A stretch of 64,000 nucleotides of DNA from Musa acuminata AAA Group (taxonomy: Eukaryota > Streptophyta > Magnoliopsida > Zingiberales > Musaceae). Each line of letters starts with the position of its first letter. Within the stretch, counting starts at the first letter, position 1. The notes beneath the pieces were generated by a model. It saw only the letters and a program-made list of their open reading frames with translations. It did not search any database and was not told the origin of the DNA. This document shows, one piece after another, positions 45,011 through 57,295 of the stretch. The stretch is taken from assembly GCF_036884655.1 (NCBI RefSeq), contig NC_088327.1, positions 12,513,001-12,577,000 on the forward strand, in the 5' to 3' direction. A program made the translations under genes and the position numbers.

Positions 45011-48000
45011 ATGACCGACATGGAGAAGAGCTCGGTCGTAAGCCGTGTGCCGCGGCGGCGGGAGATCGGCATCTCCTGCATGCTCAACGCGGAGGTGGGC
45101 GCCGTCCTGGCGGTGATGCGCCGCCCGCACGACCCGGGCGTCGCCTCCCCGGACGAAGCCGCCAATCCCCACCTTCTCCACTCCCTCAAGGCCCTCCGCT
45201 CCCTGCTGTTCCACCCCCGCCAGCTCGGCGAGTGGCGCGCCACCGACCCCTCCGTCTATCTCTCCCCCTTCCTCGACGTGGTGCAGAGCGACGACGTGCC
45301 GGCGGCCGCCACCGGCGTCGCCCTCTCCACCGTCCTCAAGGTCCTCAAGCTCGACGTGTTCGACGAGCACACCCCCGGCGCCCGCGACGCCATCCACTCC
45401 ATCGTCTTCGCCGTCACCAACTGCCGCCTCGAGAACACCGACAGCGCGTCGGAGGACGCCGTCCTCATGCGCGTGCTCCAGGTTCTCACGGCCGTCATGC
45501 GCACCCGCGCCTCTGTCCTCCTTACCGACCACGCTGTGTGCACCCTCGTCAACACCTGCTTCCAGGTGGTGCAGCAGTCGGCGCACCGGGGCGACCTCCT
45601 GCAGCGGAGCGCCCGCCACGCGATGCACGAGCTCGTCCAGGCCATCTTCGTGCGCCTCCCTGACGTGAGGGTGACGGTGGAGAGGCCGGAGGCGGAGGAC
45701 GAGGTCGCCACCACCGGCAGCTACGGAGCTCGCTGCATGGTCGACATCTTCCACTTCCTCTGCTCGCTCCTCAACGTGGGCGAGGTCATCGACTACGCCG
45801 ACAGCGTCGGATCCATCAGCTCCGACGAGGACGTCCAGCTCTTCGCGCTTGTGCTCATCAACTCCACCATCGAACTGGGAGGCGAAGCCATCGGGAAGCA
45901 CCCCAAGCTTCTCCGGATCATCCAAGACGACCTCTTCCACCACCTCATCCACTACGCCACCCACACGAGCCCGCTCGTCCTCTCCATGATCTGCAGCACC
46001 GTTCTCCATCTCTACAACTTCTTGCGACGGTACGCGTCCAACCATCATGAACCAGAGAAGGCGAGGAGCAGCAATGCATGTCAACACCATATCCCTACGT
46101 GCTCGCAGGTGTCTCAGGCTGCAACTGGAGGCGTTGTTCACCTACGTGATGCTCAGGATTGCAGCAGGAAGCAACGGCGCCCAGCTTCAAGAGGTGGCGG
46201 TCGAGGGGATCACCAGCTTCTGCCACCAACCCAACTTCGTCATCGAGACATACGTCAACTACGACTGCGACCCGCTGCGGCACAACGTGCTGGAGGAAGC
46301 CGCGAGGTTGCTGTGCAAGATCGCGTTCCCCGTGGGCACCCCCATGTCACCCCTGCAGATCCAGGCCTTCGGCGGCATCGTCACCATCATCACAACCATC
46401 GCCGACAACATCGAGGTCGACCAGGCTCCCGACCGCGAGGCCTACAACATCGACGTCTCCGACTATAAGCCCTTCTGGGTCGAGAAGTGCGACAACAGCG
46501 ACAACTCCGACACGTGGGTGGAGTTCGTCCGGATGAGGAAGCTCAAGAAGAAGAAGATACTGATCGCGGCAAACCACTACAACCGAGACGACAAGAAAGG
46601 GTTGGACTTCTTGAAGTTATCCAAGTTGGTGCCCAGCCCTCCCGAGCCCAAGAGCTTGGCCTACTTCTTCCGCTTCACGCCGGGCTTGGACAAGAACAAG
46701 ATCGGGGACTTTCTTGGCGATCCCGACGAGTTCAACATCCAAGTGCTGAACGAATTCACCGGCACCTTCGACTTCACCGGCGTCATCCTCGACATCGCCC
46801 TCCGTAGCTACCTCGAGACCTTCCGATTGCCAGGGGAGTCGCAGAAGATTCAGAGGATCCTGGAGGCCTTCTCGGACAGGTTCTACGAGCAGCAGTCGTC
46901 GGAGATCTTCGCGAGCAAGGACGCCGTGTTCATCCTCTGCTACTCCTTGATCATGCTCAACACCGACCAGCACAATCCGCAGGTGAAGAAGAAGATGACG
47001 GAGGAGGAGTTCATCAGGAACAACAGAGCAATCAATGGAGGGATGGATCTCCCCAGAGACTACCTCTCCGAACTCTTCCATTCCATCTCCACCAACGCCA
47101 TCACGCTCTTCGGCACCGCTGGCACGCCCACCGAGATGAGCTCCGCCCACTGGGACGACCTCATCAAGAGATCCCGAACGGTGGAGCCCTTCATCACGTG
47201 CGACTACAAGCATAAGCTGAGCCGAGAGGTCTTCGTGGCCATCTCAGGGCCTTCGGTGGCCACGCTGGCCGCCATATTCGAGCAAACGGACGACGAGGAT
47301 ATCCTCCACGAGAGCCTCGACGGGTTGATATCCGTGGCGAGGATCGCACGCTACGGACTGGAGGACATCCTCGACGAGCTCCTCTCCTGCTTCTGCAAGC
47401 TCACAAACCTTCTGAACCCTTATGCCACGGCAGAGGAGACGCTCCTCACGTTCAGCAACGAGCTGAAGCCAAGAATGGCGACGCTGGCCCTGTTCACCAT
47501 CGCCAACAAGTTCGGGGAATCCATCCGTGGAGCGTGGAAGAACATGATCGATTGCTTGCTCAAGCTCAAGAGGCTGAAGCTGCTGCCGCAGTCAGTGATC
47601 GAACCTGACACCGCTCTGGCCGCCGACTCCAAGGCCCAGACGCACGCCAAGTCAGAGTCGGGCGTCATCTTTCCTGCATCCCATCGCGGGGCCGGGAGCA
47701 ACCGGTCCGTCTCGGGGCTCATCGGGCGGTTCTCCCAGTTCTTGTCGCTGGACAACAGCAACGACTCCATGATCAGCTTCGGCAGCGAGTTGGAGAACAA
47801 CCTCAAGATCATTCAGCAGTGCCAGATCGGGGACATATTTAGCAAGAGCTCGAAGCTGCCGGATGAGTCGCTTCAGAATATGGGGAGGGCGCTCATCTTT
47901 GCAGCGGCAGGGAAAGGCCAGAAGTTTAGCACCCCTGTGGAAGAGGAAGAGATCGTTGGCTTCTGCTGGGATCTCCTGGTCACCATCGCTTCGGTCAACC

Positions 48001-49193
48001 TTCACAGGTTCTCTGCATTCTGGCCTCAGTTCCACGAGAGCTTCGCGATCGTTTCCCAGTTCCCCCTCTTCTCGCCTTGCCCTTTCGCCGAGAAGGCCAT
48101 CGTCGGGCTCTTCAAGATCGCCGTCAAGCTCACTGCGTCCCCGTCTCGCCTCGACAAGCTCCCGGAGGAGCTCATCTTCAAGTCCATCAACCTCATGTGG
48201 AAGCTCGACAAGGAGATCCTCGACACCTGCTGCGAGAGCATAGCTGAGTCGACGATGCAAATACTCAACGAGCACGGGAAGAACGTCCAGACCGTCTTCG
48301 GTTGGAAGACGCTCCTTCACCTCCTCACCGTCGCCGGCCGGCATCCCGAGACCTTCGATCAAGGGGTGGAAGCCCTGGTCAAGCTGATGAGCGAGGGCAC
48401 CCACATCACCAGATACAATTACCCGTACTGCATCGAGGCTGCCTTCGGGTTCGCTGCGCTAAAGATCAGCCCTCTGGACAAGAGCTCCAGGATTCTGAGC
48501 CTGATGGCTGACACGGTGAATCTGTTGATCCAGTGGCACAAGTCGGGCTACTCCGACCCGGGGAGCACCAACAGCAGCTTATCGGACGACGGCCAGAAGG
48601 CCGGTGGTAGCGCCGGCAACCTCGGAGCAAACCTGTTCATGAAGCTCGTGGAGGCGCTGAGGAAGACGAGTCTGGTCCGGCGCGAGGAGATCCGGAACCA
48701 AGCGGTGGCGGAGCTGAGGAAATGCTTTGCGGCGGCGGAGGAGCTGGACTTCTCGCCGGCGAACTGCCTCGCGTGCTTCAACCTCGTCATCTTCGCGATG
48801 GTAGACGACCTGCACGAGAAGATGCTGGAGTACTCGCGGAGGGAGAACTCGGAGAGGGAGATGAGGAGCATGGAGGGGACGCTGAAGGTGGCCATGGAGA
48901 TGCTGGTGGAAGTGTACCTGGAGTTCTTGATACCATTGTCGCAGAGCACAGGGTTCAGGTCCTTTTGGCTCGGGATGCTGAGGAGGATGGACACCTGCAT
49001 GAAGGCCGACCTGGGGGATCACGTCGGGGTGCTGCAGGAGCTGGTTCCGGTCCTGCTGAAGAAGATGATAGTGGAGATGAAGGAGAAGGAGGTGTTGGTG
49101 CAGGAAGACGGGAATGAGCTGTGGGATATAACTAATATCCAGATACAGTGGATCGCTCCTTCGGTGAAGGATGAACTGTTCCCCGAGGAATAG
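45011..49193 (+). CDS. GNL2: ARF guanine-nucleotide exchange factor, GNOM-LIKE2 type
   Basis: A large Sec7-domain protein that loads GTP on ARF GTPases and so starts vesicle coat assembly on Golgi or endosomal membranes. Two exons, 45011-46029 and 46109-49193, join through a 79-nt intron to give LYNFLRR-CLRLQLEALF and a 1367-aa protein, close to Arabidopsis GNL2. The start ATG precedes TDMEKSSVV; the frame is open further upstream but has no ATG there. Order: DCB domain (GISCMLNAEVGAVLAVMRRP, about 25-200), HUS domain with NYDCD (about 390), Sec7 domain (about 487-669) with the catalytic glutamate E583 in FRLPGE and the ARF-binding YSLIMLNTDQHN loop (618-629), then HDS helical repeats to the C terminus. 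Family similarity is closest to GNL2, a pollen-germination factor in Arabidopsis, rather than GNOM; that orthology is by memory of conserved blocks. GC content at third positions is extreme. Confidence 0.95.
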
Positions 49194-49740
49194 GGTGTGT
49201 TGTTCTGCAGAGAATAGGAGGAGCTGATGATAGGGAGGTGTTTCCTTCTCATATTGTTTTTATTTTTATTTTTTTTGCTTTTTCTCTCTCTAGAGGAAGA
49301 AATTGACATCCCAATGATTGTTACTATCGAACTTGCTCGTCATATTGTTTATAACAACCTAATGCATGCCATACGAATGATGGGTTGAAACTGCAAGCTG
49401 AAGTGAGCCGCCGTAGGACTCGTTGTGTCCAATGGGGATAGGAAATCAGAACGCCGCCGCCGCCGGGGAGTAGATGTCTTTTTGTGATTTGATTGTGATA
49501 TCGCGGCACAGCCGTTGAATCTTGGAGGGAGGGAGGGGTTATATTCCACGTTTCCACAATTGTCGCGATAGATTTCAATTACAGGATCACCGTCGATTTG
49601 TTAAAAGGTAAGGGTTCAACATCTCTTCTCATGATCTTATACTTCAAATATTAATATGACGTCTCATCGAAACATTAATATTGACAGGAGGAATATTGGT
49701 ACAGTTTCAGTTATGCAGCCGTTAAAAGAACTTCAGGTCA
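49194..49740. other. 3' flank of the ARF-GEF gene
   Basis: Probable 3' UTR (to about 49350), then unremarkable spacer. No gene is supported. Confidence 0.5.
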
Positions 49741-49759
49741 TGTTAACTATATTTATGTT

Positions 49760-50850
49760 AGAAAGCAGTAGTACTTGAAGACATGTTGGATATATTGACA
49801 TCGTACAAAGCTATTCGAGCTATGTTGGACGTGCTATCATCGTAAAAAGTGCTTCGAATCGTGTTAAATGCATTGATGCTATAGAAAGTGTTTTGGGTCG
49901 TGTCAATCGTGTTATCATCGTAGTAAGCGTTTTGGGTTGTGTTGGTCGCACTAACGACATAGAGAGCATTTTGGGTCATGTCGACCATATTGACATTGTA
50001 GAAAGTGCTTCGAGTTATGTCTATCGTGCTGTTTTAGAGAGCGAATTAGGTCATGCTGATGTCATAGAAAGCACTTCAGGTCGTGCCAACCACATCGATT
50101 TGATGGAGTGCACTTCAGGCTATGTCGATCACGTTGTTGTCATAGCGAGCACTTCAGGCCATCTCAACTACAGTATCATCATAGGGAGCAGTTTGAGCCA
50201 TTTCGATTATGTTGTCATTATCAGGAGAAGTCATTTCAGTTGTCTTCTCATCATAGAGAGTGCTTCGGGCTGTGTCGGTCACGTTGTCATTGTAAATAAC
50301 ACTATGGGTTGTATCGATAGTGTTGCTATCGTAGAGAGTGTTTCGAGCCATATTGATTATGTTATCTTTGTAGAGAATGCTTTGGACATTATTGATTGTA
50401 TTGTCATCAAAGAGAGCATGTTGGGCCATGTCGATCACAATCTCATTGCAAAGAGCATGTCAAGTTGTGTCAGCCATGTTGTCTACATAGAGAAAGTTTC
50501 GAGTTGTGTTAGTCATATTAATTTCATAAAAAGCACTTTGGGCCATATCGGTCATGCTGTCATGGTAGAAAGTACATCGGGCCATGTCAATCACGTTGTC
50601 ATAATATAAAGCACTTCAAGCTATGACTATCGTTGTAGAAATCACTTTGAGCCATGTCACCTGCATTGTCATTGTAGGGAGCGCTTCGAGTCATCCCAAT
50701 CACACTATCGTCAAAGGGAGAGTTTCGGGTCATTTAAATCATTGTGTTATCATATTGAGTGTTTCAGGTCATCTTAGCCGTGATGTTATTGTATGGACCA
50801 CTAAAGGTCATTTTAGCTATGGTTCGATTTGTATTGGGCACACTATAGGT
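49760..50850. repeat. Degenerate 39-bp tandem array, about 28 units
   Basis: The unit is approximately GTAGAAAGTGCTTCGGGTCA followed by TGTCGATCATGTTGTCATC, 39 bases or 13 codons. Consecutive GTAGAGAGTG-like starts fall at 50331, 50370 and 50409. Because 39 is divisible by three, a 238-codon plus-strand frame (49893-50609) and shorter minus-strand frames stay open and read as 13-residue repeats of the form SGHVDHVVIVEST. Units differ at many sites, so the array is old. I regard it as repeat DNA rather than a gene. Confidence 0.85.
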
Positions 50851-50937
50851 TGAGGGCGGAGCACCCTCGCTTGAGCATCCATTGAATGGATCGACTAAAT
50901 GATATTCTTATGACATTAGCCCTCCTTCTAGCACCAA

Positions 50938-51130
50938 AATGATATGATAAATGTCTGTGATGACTAAATCAGCTTGACTCAGTTTGGATCCACATACGCA
51001 AGAAGTCTAATGTGGCTAAAAGGGAGGCTTGGACGCTCACTTGGGTTTTGATGTTGACTCAGATGCATGCTCCATGATCGACCTACACAAAGACCAAGGT
51101 TGGGTGGGGTTTCCGACGTAATCCCTCTAA
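50938..51130 (+). repeat. Inverted-repeat arm 1
   Basis: This segment is similar to the reverse complement of 51605-51800. Shared strings include AATCAGC(T/C)TGACTCAGTTTGG, AAGTCTAATGT, GAGGCT(T/C)GGAC and ACAAAGAC(C/G)AAGGT. The two arms enclose about 475 bases, including the second 39-bp array. Confidence 0.75.
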
Positions 51131-51324
51131 TACTCAAGCCAGTAGTTGATAAAACTAAAGTAATTTTAGTGAACAATCATTGACCTCGATTATCGTGACT
51201 TATTTTTTATAACGGGTTTAACTTGGGGGAATATTCCTATAACATTTTTCCCTTATCCTCCTCGTGCTAATTGGGCTACCATGTGTTGAGCCCTTATTGG
51301 AAGTAATACTAATTGTGCTATCAT

Positions 51325-51620
51325 GCTATCTTCATAAAGAGTATTTTAAGTCATGTTGGTCATAGTGTCAACATAGAGAGCATGTCGGGCTGTGTCAACC
51401 ATGTTATCTTCGTAGAAAATGTTTCGGGTTATGTTGATCATATTATTTTCGTCAAAAACATTTCAGGCCATGTCGGTTATATTATTGTCATAGAAAACAT
51501 ATCGGGTCATGTAAATCATGTTGTCATCATAGAAAGCACTTGTCGTCATGTTAGTTTATTATCATCATAGAAAGCACTTTGGGTTATATAGAATGTGATG
51601 TTATCATAGAAAGTACTTCA
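51325..51620. repeat. Second block of the 39-bp tandem array, about 7 units
   Basis: Same 13-codon unit as 49760-50850 and in the same orientation (plus-strand reading NISGHVGYIIVIE, then NISGHVNHVVIIE), lying between the inverted-repeat arms. Confidence 0.82.
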
Positions 51621-51800
51621 AGAACCCCACTCTACCTTCGTCTTTGTATAGATTGACTATCGAGCATACATTCAAACTCACCTCAACCCTCGATCAAGTG
51701 TCCGAGCCTCTCCTATGATTACATTAGACTTTTTACGCACACGAGCCCAAACTGAGTCAGGCTGATTCAAACATTATCAACATTCACCATATCAGATATG
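51605..51800 (-). repeat. Inverted-repeat arm 2
   Basis: The reverse-complement partner of 50938-51130, with similarity running from about ATATCAGATATGG on the right to the GGGGTT(C/T)-type end on the left. It is too diverged for a recent event. Confidence 0.75.
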
Positions 51801-52379
51801 GTGATAGTACACTAGACACATCTACTAAAGACTAAATATTTGAAACATTATCTGATAAATTTTATTGCCTAAAATATTGATATTATTACTTCTAATTTTG
51901 GATATCTCATATATACGTCTAGGGTTCAAATCCAACTTAAGTCATACCACTAAGCTTGCTAAAAGTCTCATAAGTAGGGGATTCGGCTTGTGACCTTACT
52001 AAAACTATAACGAGATGTACCAAAATCCTTAAGTTAGTAGAGATCGTATGCTTTTTTCATACCCACTATAGGATAAACTTGGGGCTACGAGATTTGGGTA
52101 ATTGCTGAAATTGAAGTGGACAATTAATTCGAGAGTTTGTTATGTGAAATCTTTAAGTCATCATTCAACAATGAAGACATGTTGAACTATCAGGTGTTAC
52201 AATTGACACGATGGCTCATGTTGATGTGGTGTCTTGTCAACATAAATAGGCATCCTTATCGGTGATCATTTGGCATCGGGCTCATGGGGTGATGTGTTTA
52301 AGTTGCCATCGTGTTACTTCCACTTATCATCTGCTCCCGTATTGTGTGATGCTTGGTGAGCAACTTAACCATGTTATCT

Positions 52380-53050
52380 TTCGATCATTGTCAAAAGATG
52401 TTTCATTGTCGGATTCAATCATATCATCTTCGTATGATATTATTTCATGATTAAATTCCTTGCATCATTATCGAGAGACACTTATGGTTTGCTATGATCA
52501 TGTCAACATGATATGATGCTTCATTGTCATATTAAATTTCATTATTATCGAATATTGCTTCATGACTAATTCAATCATATCATTGTAATCCGATGCATTA
52601 TGATTGGATTTAACCATATCATCATTAAGAGATACTTTATCGTTATATACTGCTTTATGATCGGATTCAGTTACATCATCGAGAGAGATAACTTTATCGT
52701 TATATTCAACTGATTTATCGTCGTTTGATGATTCATGATCAAATTTAATCATATCATTGACAAGGAGCACTTAATAGTCAAATTCGATCATATTATCATT
52801 GTATGAAGTTCTATTATTAAATTCAATCACATCATCATTGGGAGACACTTTATTATCATATTCAATCACATCATCATCATACGATGATTTATGATTGAAT
52901 TCAATTGTATCATTGTCAAGGAACACTTGATAGCTATATTTGGTCGTATCATCATCATTATATATTGTTTTATGATTAGATTCAACTGCATCACCATTGA
53001 TAGATAATTCGATTTATTTTATATTATCATCATAAAATACTTTATTATCA
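52380..53050. repeat. AT-rich degenerate tandem array, unit about 57-60 bp
   Basis: Repeated modules of the form ATTCAATCATATCATCATT, then a GAGACACTTTATTATCATA-type stretch and TGATTTATGATT, with much substitution. A 90-codon minus-strand frame (52498-52770) reads as 19-20-residue repeats (YNDKVISLDDVTESDHKAV) for the same reason. Composition is unlike the 39-bp array next to it. Confidence 0.75.
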
Positions 53051-55840
53051 AATTTGATTGTAAGCGATGGATGTTTCATAGTACAACATCGTCATGATTA
53101 GATTTAGCTGCATTATTATTATGTGAGGAAGCTTCGAAAGACGTCCTTTCTCGTTACGTAGGTCACATCTGTAATCGGTCAATGCCACATTGAATACCGA
53201 CTTGGTTAGTGGACACAACTGTTTAGATTCACTCGTGCAAATTGTCATGTTCTTTGTAGTTGTAATCATCACTCACAACTTATAAACATATTTAGTCTTA
53301 CATTAGTCGAGGAACAAAAAAAATCAACGCCTTATAAATGCTAAAGTTATCTTTACCATCAAAGTGGTATTCTCGAAAAATAAAATCACACAAGCTCATC
53401 CAAAATAGATAATTTCTCCTCATCATCAATGACAAATGATAAGCCTAAGTTGCCTTAGCTCCCTTACCAAAAATATTGATATCTCATGCTAAGAAATAAT
53501 AGTATATAATGATGATGATGATGATAAAAGTGTTGATAATAGGAGATGAAGCAAGGAAAGCATATGGAAGATAAGAGCTGAACAAAAAGCATGCACGATA
53601 TGTGGTCTACACTTCATATTTCAAAATCAGGTCGGGTTCCAATTCGATCGAGTTTAATTGTCGGGCACGGGCCGGATTTGGATCAGGTTGGTTTGAGGGC
53701 TTTGAGTTCATAACTATTATGTCTACAAACAAGCAAGAGCTGCTTACTTGTCCTCTTCAAGATTGGACTATAAGACTTCCTGTAGATTGTGTTTCAACCT
53801 CCTTTAATGCCACCATCAATTTCTCTTAGCTTCTTGAAAAGACCGTTTGTTAACCTCTACAAAGAAGCATTCACTTCATGGCTGCTGTCACTGTGATATC
53901 AAACATCGGTGAATCCAAAGTAAGTGTAGAAACAGTACTCAAAAGATCATCTTAAACCATGGTGGATTTGAGATTCCATGTCTTGAGTCCTGTGAAGGAC
54001 AACCAATATCCTACAAGGAGATGAAAGGAACATCGCAACTAAGCATTCATTACCACAGAGGTATCTGAAATAATATATATCCATCTCTCTCTCTTCATCG
54101 ACTCTTTATTTTCTGATACATCCATCTGTTTGTCACTCTTCTCGTGGCCTTTGTTACGTGGGGAGGAACCATGTCTCTGCAAAATGATGTATCATCCTGT
54201 CTGTAAATTAATTTCTGATGCATGCATGGAGCACCATACTGAGGTGAAGAGCGGTGGAGATCCAGCTGATGATGCCAACCCCAGAGACTCGTGTCATCGG
54301 TGGGTGGCACATCACCATCACCGAATGGTCCACCGAAGAATCTATCACCTGTGCGAATGTCATGCAAGTGCCAAACTCGAGCAGGTCATGCATGAGCTGG
54401 AAGATGATCCTGAACGAAAACTCAACCCTTCCCTACCGCCGCGCGGTTGCTCTCGGTCGGTCCAGAGACGCGCGTCTGCTGCTGCTCTTGACGTGGGTCT
54501 CGATGCCATGTTCCTCTCATCATTCGAGAGAACATCCAGCTCGAGGAGCGTACGACCGACGTCGCGACATGGCAAGACCTGCAAGAACTCAGGTTCCAAA
54601 GGAAGTGCGTGCTCGATGTGATCTGCATGCGTCCGAGTCAATCTCTTTCGACCACAGTTTTAGCATCCCCAGCAAGTTCCATTCATCGATGATGGCGGAG
54701 CAAAACATACTGAGCATGGCATTTCGTGTCTACAGTCTTCAAACAAGCGGTGCGTGCTGTTCCTCTTCCTCCCTCTCGTTATTGCCCGACAAGCGGCTTG
54801 ATGTACCAGTAACCCGCCATGGTTATTTGATGAAGGTGTACGGGGTGACGCTGTTACGACCGCGGCTACAGTTTATGCACCAGATTGGACGTCCCATCGA
54901 AGTGCGAAAGAGAGCCAAAAACAGATCAAGGAGTAGAGAATTAAGGAACCGAGAAATACTTGTACAAATTATGATCACAGATTATTATTACTACGATAGA
55001 CATATCATTCAAATTCATGCTATTACTTACTGTACACGCGGCGGGCACCGACATACGACACTGTTTGATGGATAGCACCAAATCATCGGTTGTCACCTGC
55101 AGTACCATCAACCTTCGGCGTCGCAATGAATTGGGACTGCGGAGGGTAATGGCATTTAGGGAGATCATTTAAGGCGATCCAAGTAACAAGGACGGGCCAG
55201 CTGCAACACGCAATTATGCATCTACGGATCTCCATAAATCCCGACGAAGAGCAGCATCCTGAGATGCCACAAGCGATCAAGGAGTGTCCAATCATGCTTT
55301 CTATCAATCAATCAGCTGTCGATGGCCGTTCGGTAGGCCATCGGCATCATACATCAGTGCTCCAAGAACAGTGCAGCGCGGTGCAGCATCACAGTGACAT
55401 TTCTAATCTTTGCCTGCAGGATCTGGGAGAAGAACAAATGGCACACAGGGCAAGGACGTAAAGAATCGGAAGAGGTTTTGTTTTTCCTGCAGAGGTAGGG
55501 TGGAGGAGAGAGAGGGGGGGAATTAAATGCACCAAGGAGCCGCACGCAGAGTAGCAGCTGGCGTGCAATGATGGCAGGAGGGTGAAATGTCGAAGGCAGC
55601 GCGCGTTATTGCGGCCGGAAGAATGAATCGATGGAAGAGACTACTCCCGACAGGGAGACGCGGAGGAGAAGCGAAGCCTCCTCGTTAATAGGATTATTAA
55701 TGACTCTGGAGAATGGACGCCTTCCGAAGCTCATACTCATTCTAAACTGTATGTATACATTGATTGACGTTGGCGGATAGCTACAACGTCATGAGATTCC
55801 TACATATACAAGGAGAATTCTCAGGCCGTCGTAGCAGGCA
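53051..55840. other. Spacer without a supported gene
   Basis: Contains an ATG/GAT trinucleotide run near 53508-53524 and a GC-richer block at 54200-54950 that is open in several frames, the longest 273 codons on the plus strand. None shows a domain, a repeated family motif or splice structure, so no gene is called. Confidence 0.45.
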
Positions 55841-55849
55841 GAAATGCTT

Positions 55850-55880
55850 GGTATATAACATATAAAGAAGGGGAGGAGGA
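55850..55880 (+). promoter_or_regulatory. TATA-like element without an assigned gene
   Basis: GGTATATAACATATAAAG is followed about 35 bases later by a leader-like CA-rich and CT-rich stretch (55895-55925). The first ATG downstream (55940) opens only 18 codons. The product, if any, may be non-coding. Confidence 0.3.
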
Positions 55881-56014
55881 AGAGAACAAAAAGTTCCTAC
55901 AAACCCCACACCAATCAACTCTCTCGTGCTCGGTGGGGATATGCTATTAGTCCTTCCCCTTCATTACCTTCTTCTTCTTGTTCTTGTGCCGGTCTGACCC
56001 GGTCAATGCAAACG

Positions 56015-56167
56015 TTACTTAGACTCAGAAACGGCTTTCCTGCGGAGTCGTCCACGCGTTCTAACAGAGGAAGGATCTGAAAGAGAGGAGGAAGAGGACT
56101 TATCGCCGACAAGGAGTGGGATTAGGTTTGGCTCCGGTTGGGTCCATTTAGATCCGCCACAACACAT
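56015..56167 (-). CDS. Candidate 50-residue open frame, unrecognised
   Basis: The frame starts MCCGGSKWTQPEPNLIPLL, continues through a serine run and ends RGRLRRKAVSESK with a stop at 56015. Its residues are not obviously biased toward a shadow frame, and it sits in a GC-rich island. No family is recognised and no promoter was placed. It may be chance. Confidence 0.2.
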   Translation of the reverse strand: MCCGGSKWTQPEPNLIPLLVGDKSSSSSLSDPSSVRTRGRLRRKAVSESK

Positions 56168-56219
56168 GATGCCAAGGCTGGGCTGGTGGTGCCGTGGGGA
56201 AGGGGGGGACTGCCACATC

Positions 56220-56960
56220 CTTATCCTTTAAATTCCTCCTCTTTGTTGCCTATGGGTCAATTAATTATTGTATTACCTTCACAAATCCATTTTTCTCCTT
56301 GCTAAATCTAACTCGGAGGTTTTTAATTATTCGCACAAAACTTTCTCTATTTACATAGTTTTATTATATAATATAATAATATATTTAAAGAAGTAAATAC
56401 TAAATAAAATCACTAATTTAGGAAGGTTTTGCCATATTTTTAATTTAAACTAGTAAATAGAAAATTATTCCTAGGAACCATGCTAAATTAGCATAATTGG
56501 TCAAACCATGGTGGTTTGACCAGGTACAATCATGTCCTATGGACTGGCCATATCATCATGCACACGTGTACGGTGAACGGTAGCCGAGGGAAAACCATGC
56601 GGTTTAGCAAACTATTTAATAATATAACTAAATAAGTAAATGAATATGAACTATTATTATTCATTTTTCATTATGTTTCGTCAATTTATTTATTTATGAG
56701 GATGGGGGAAAAGTGAAGGGAGCAAAAGAGGACAAAGGCTACGCGTACGAGTAGGGGCGGGCGGAAGGGAGTGGGGTCGGCTTCCTTATGTCACGTCGCT
56801 ATGACTCCTTTTACTTGGACCGCTTAAAAAAAAAAGAAAATAAAAATTAAGGTTAATTTTCGCTGCTGGATCCCAACGTCAAATCACATCACCCTCCTCC
56901 ATCGCCCCTGCAAACTTTTGCTGTGGCCGTTGGATGGCTTTTCACGGCCAGAATGCTGAG
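56220..56960. other. Spacer upstream of the HIPP gene
   Basis: AT-rich to about 56700, then a GC-richer promoter-proximal stretch. No coding gene is supported. Confidence 0.5.
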
Positions 56961-56972
56961 GCAGGCAGGTTG

Positions 56973-56980
56973 TATATATA
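56973..56980 (+). promoter_or_regulatory. TATA box of the HIPP gene
   Basis: TATATATA within GGTTGTATATATAGACAGG, about 235 bases before the HIPP start codon, placing transcription start near 57005. Confidence 0.6.
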
Positions 56981-57020
56981 GACAGGGTGAGATGCGAGAG
57001 GAGGCGGTGCACCACAGAGC

Positions 57021-57155
57021 ATGTGTGTGTTTGATGGGAGGTTACCGAGGAAGGAAGGAGAAGGGAGTGAACATGTTGAAGGAGAAGGGAGTGAACATGT
57101 TGAAGGAGAAGCTGAGAAGCTCTCAGTAGCAGTCGTGGTGGTGGTGGCGGTGCCT
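57021..57155 (+). other. Upstream open reading frames in the HIPP leader
   Basis: Downstream of the TATA box, ATG at 57021 opens 44 codons (MCVFDGRLPRKEGEGSEH...) to TGA at 57155, and ATG at 57034 opens 31 codons in another frame to TAG at 57129. Both end before the main start at 57207. A 24-bp direct duplication, AAGGAGAAGGGAGTGAACAT repeated, lies inside them. Confidence 0.45.
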
Positions 57156-57206
57156 TGAAGCTCTTTCTCGGTGCTCAGAAACTCTGTTTTCTGGACTGCA
57201 GCGGAA

Positions 57207-57248
57207 ATGAACAAAAGCGAAGAATTCAAGCTCCTCAAAATCCAGGTA

Positions 57249-57295
<47 letters not shown>

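Noticed and set aside
45002..46141. A 379-codon minus-strand frame, with other long frames opposite the ARF-GEF
   Set aside because: Shadow frames caused by the extreme third-position GC of the Sec7 gene; the sense frame carries all of the family motifs.
49893..50609. A 238-codon plus-strand open frame
   Set aside because: It is the direct product of a degenerate 39-bp repeat, whose length is divisible by three. Minus-strand frames over the same DNA are also open.
54254..55075. A 273-codon plus-strand open frame
   Set aside because: No domain or family motif, odd composition and overlapping open frames on both strands in a GC-rich block. Most likely chance.
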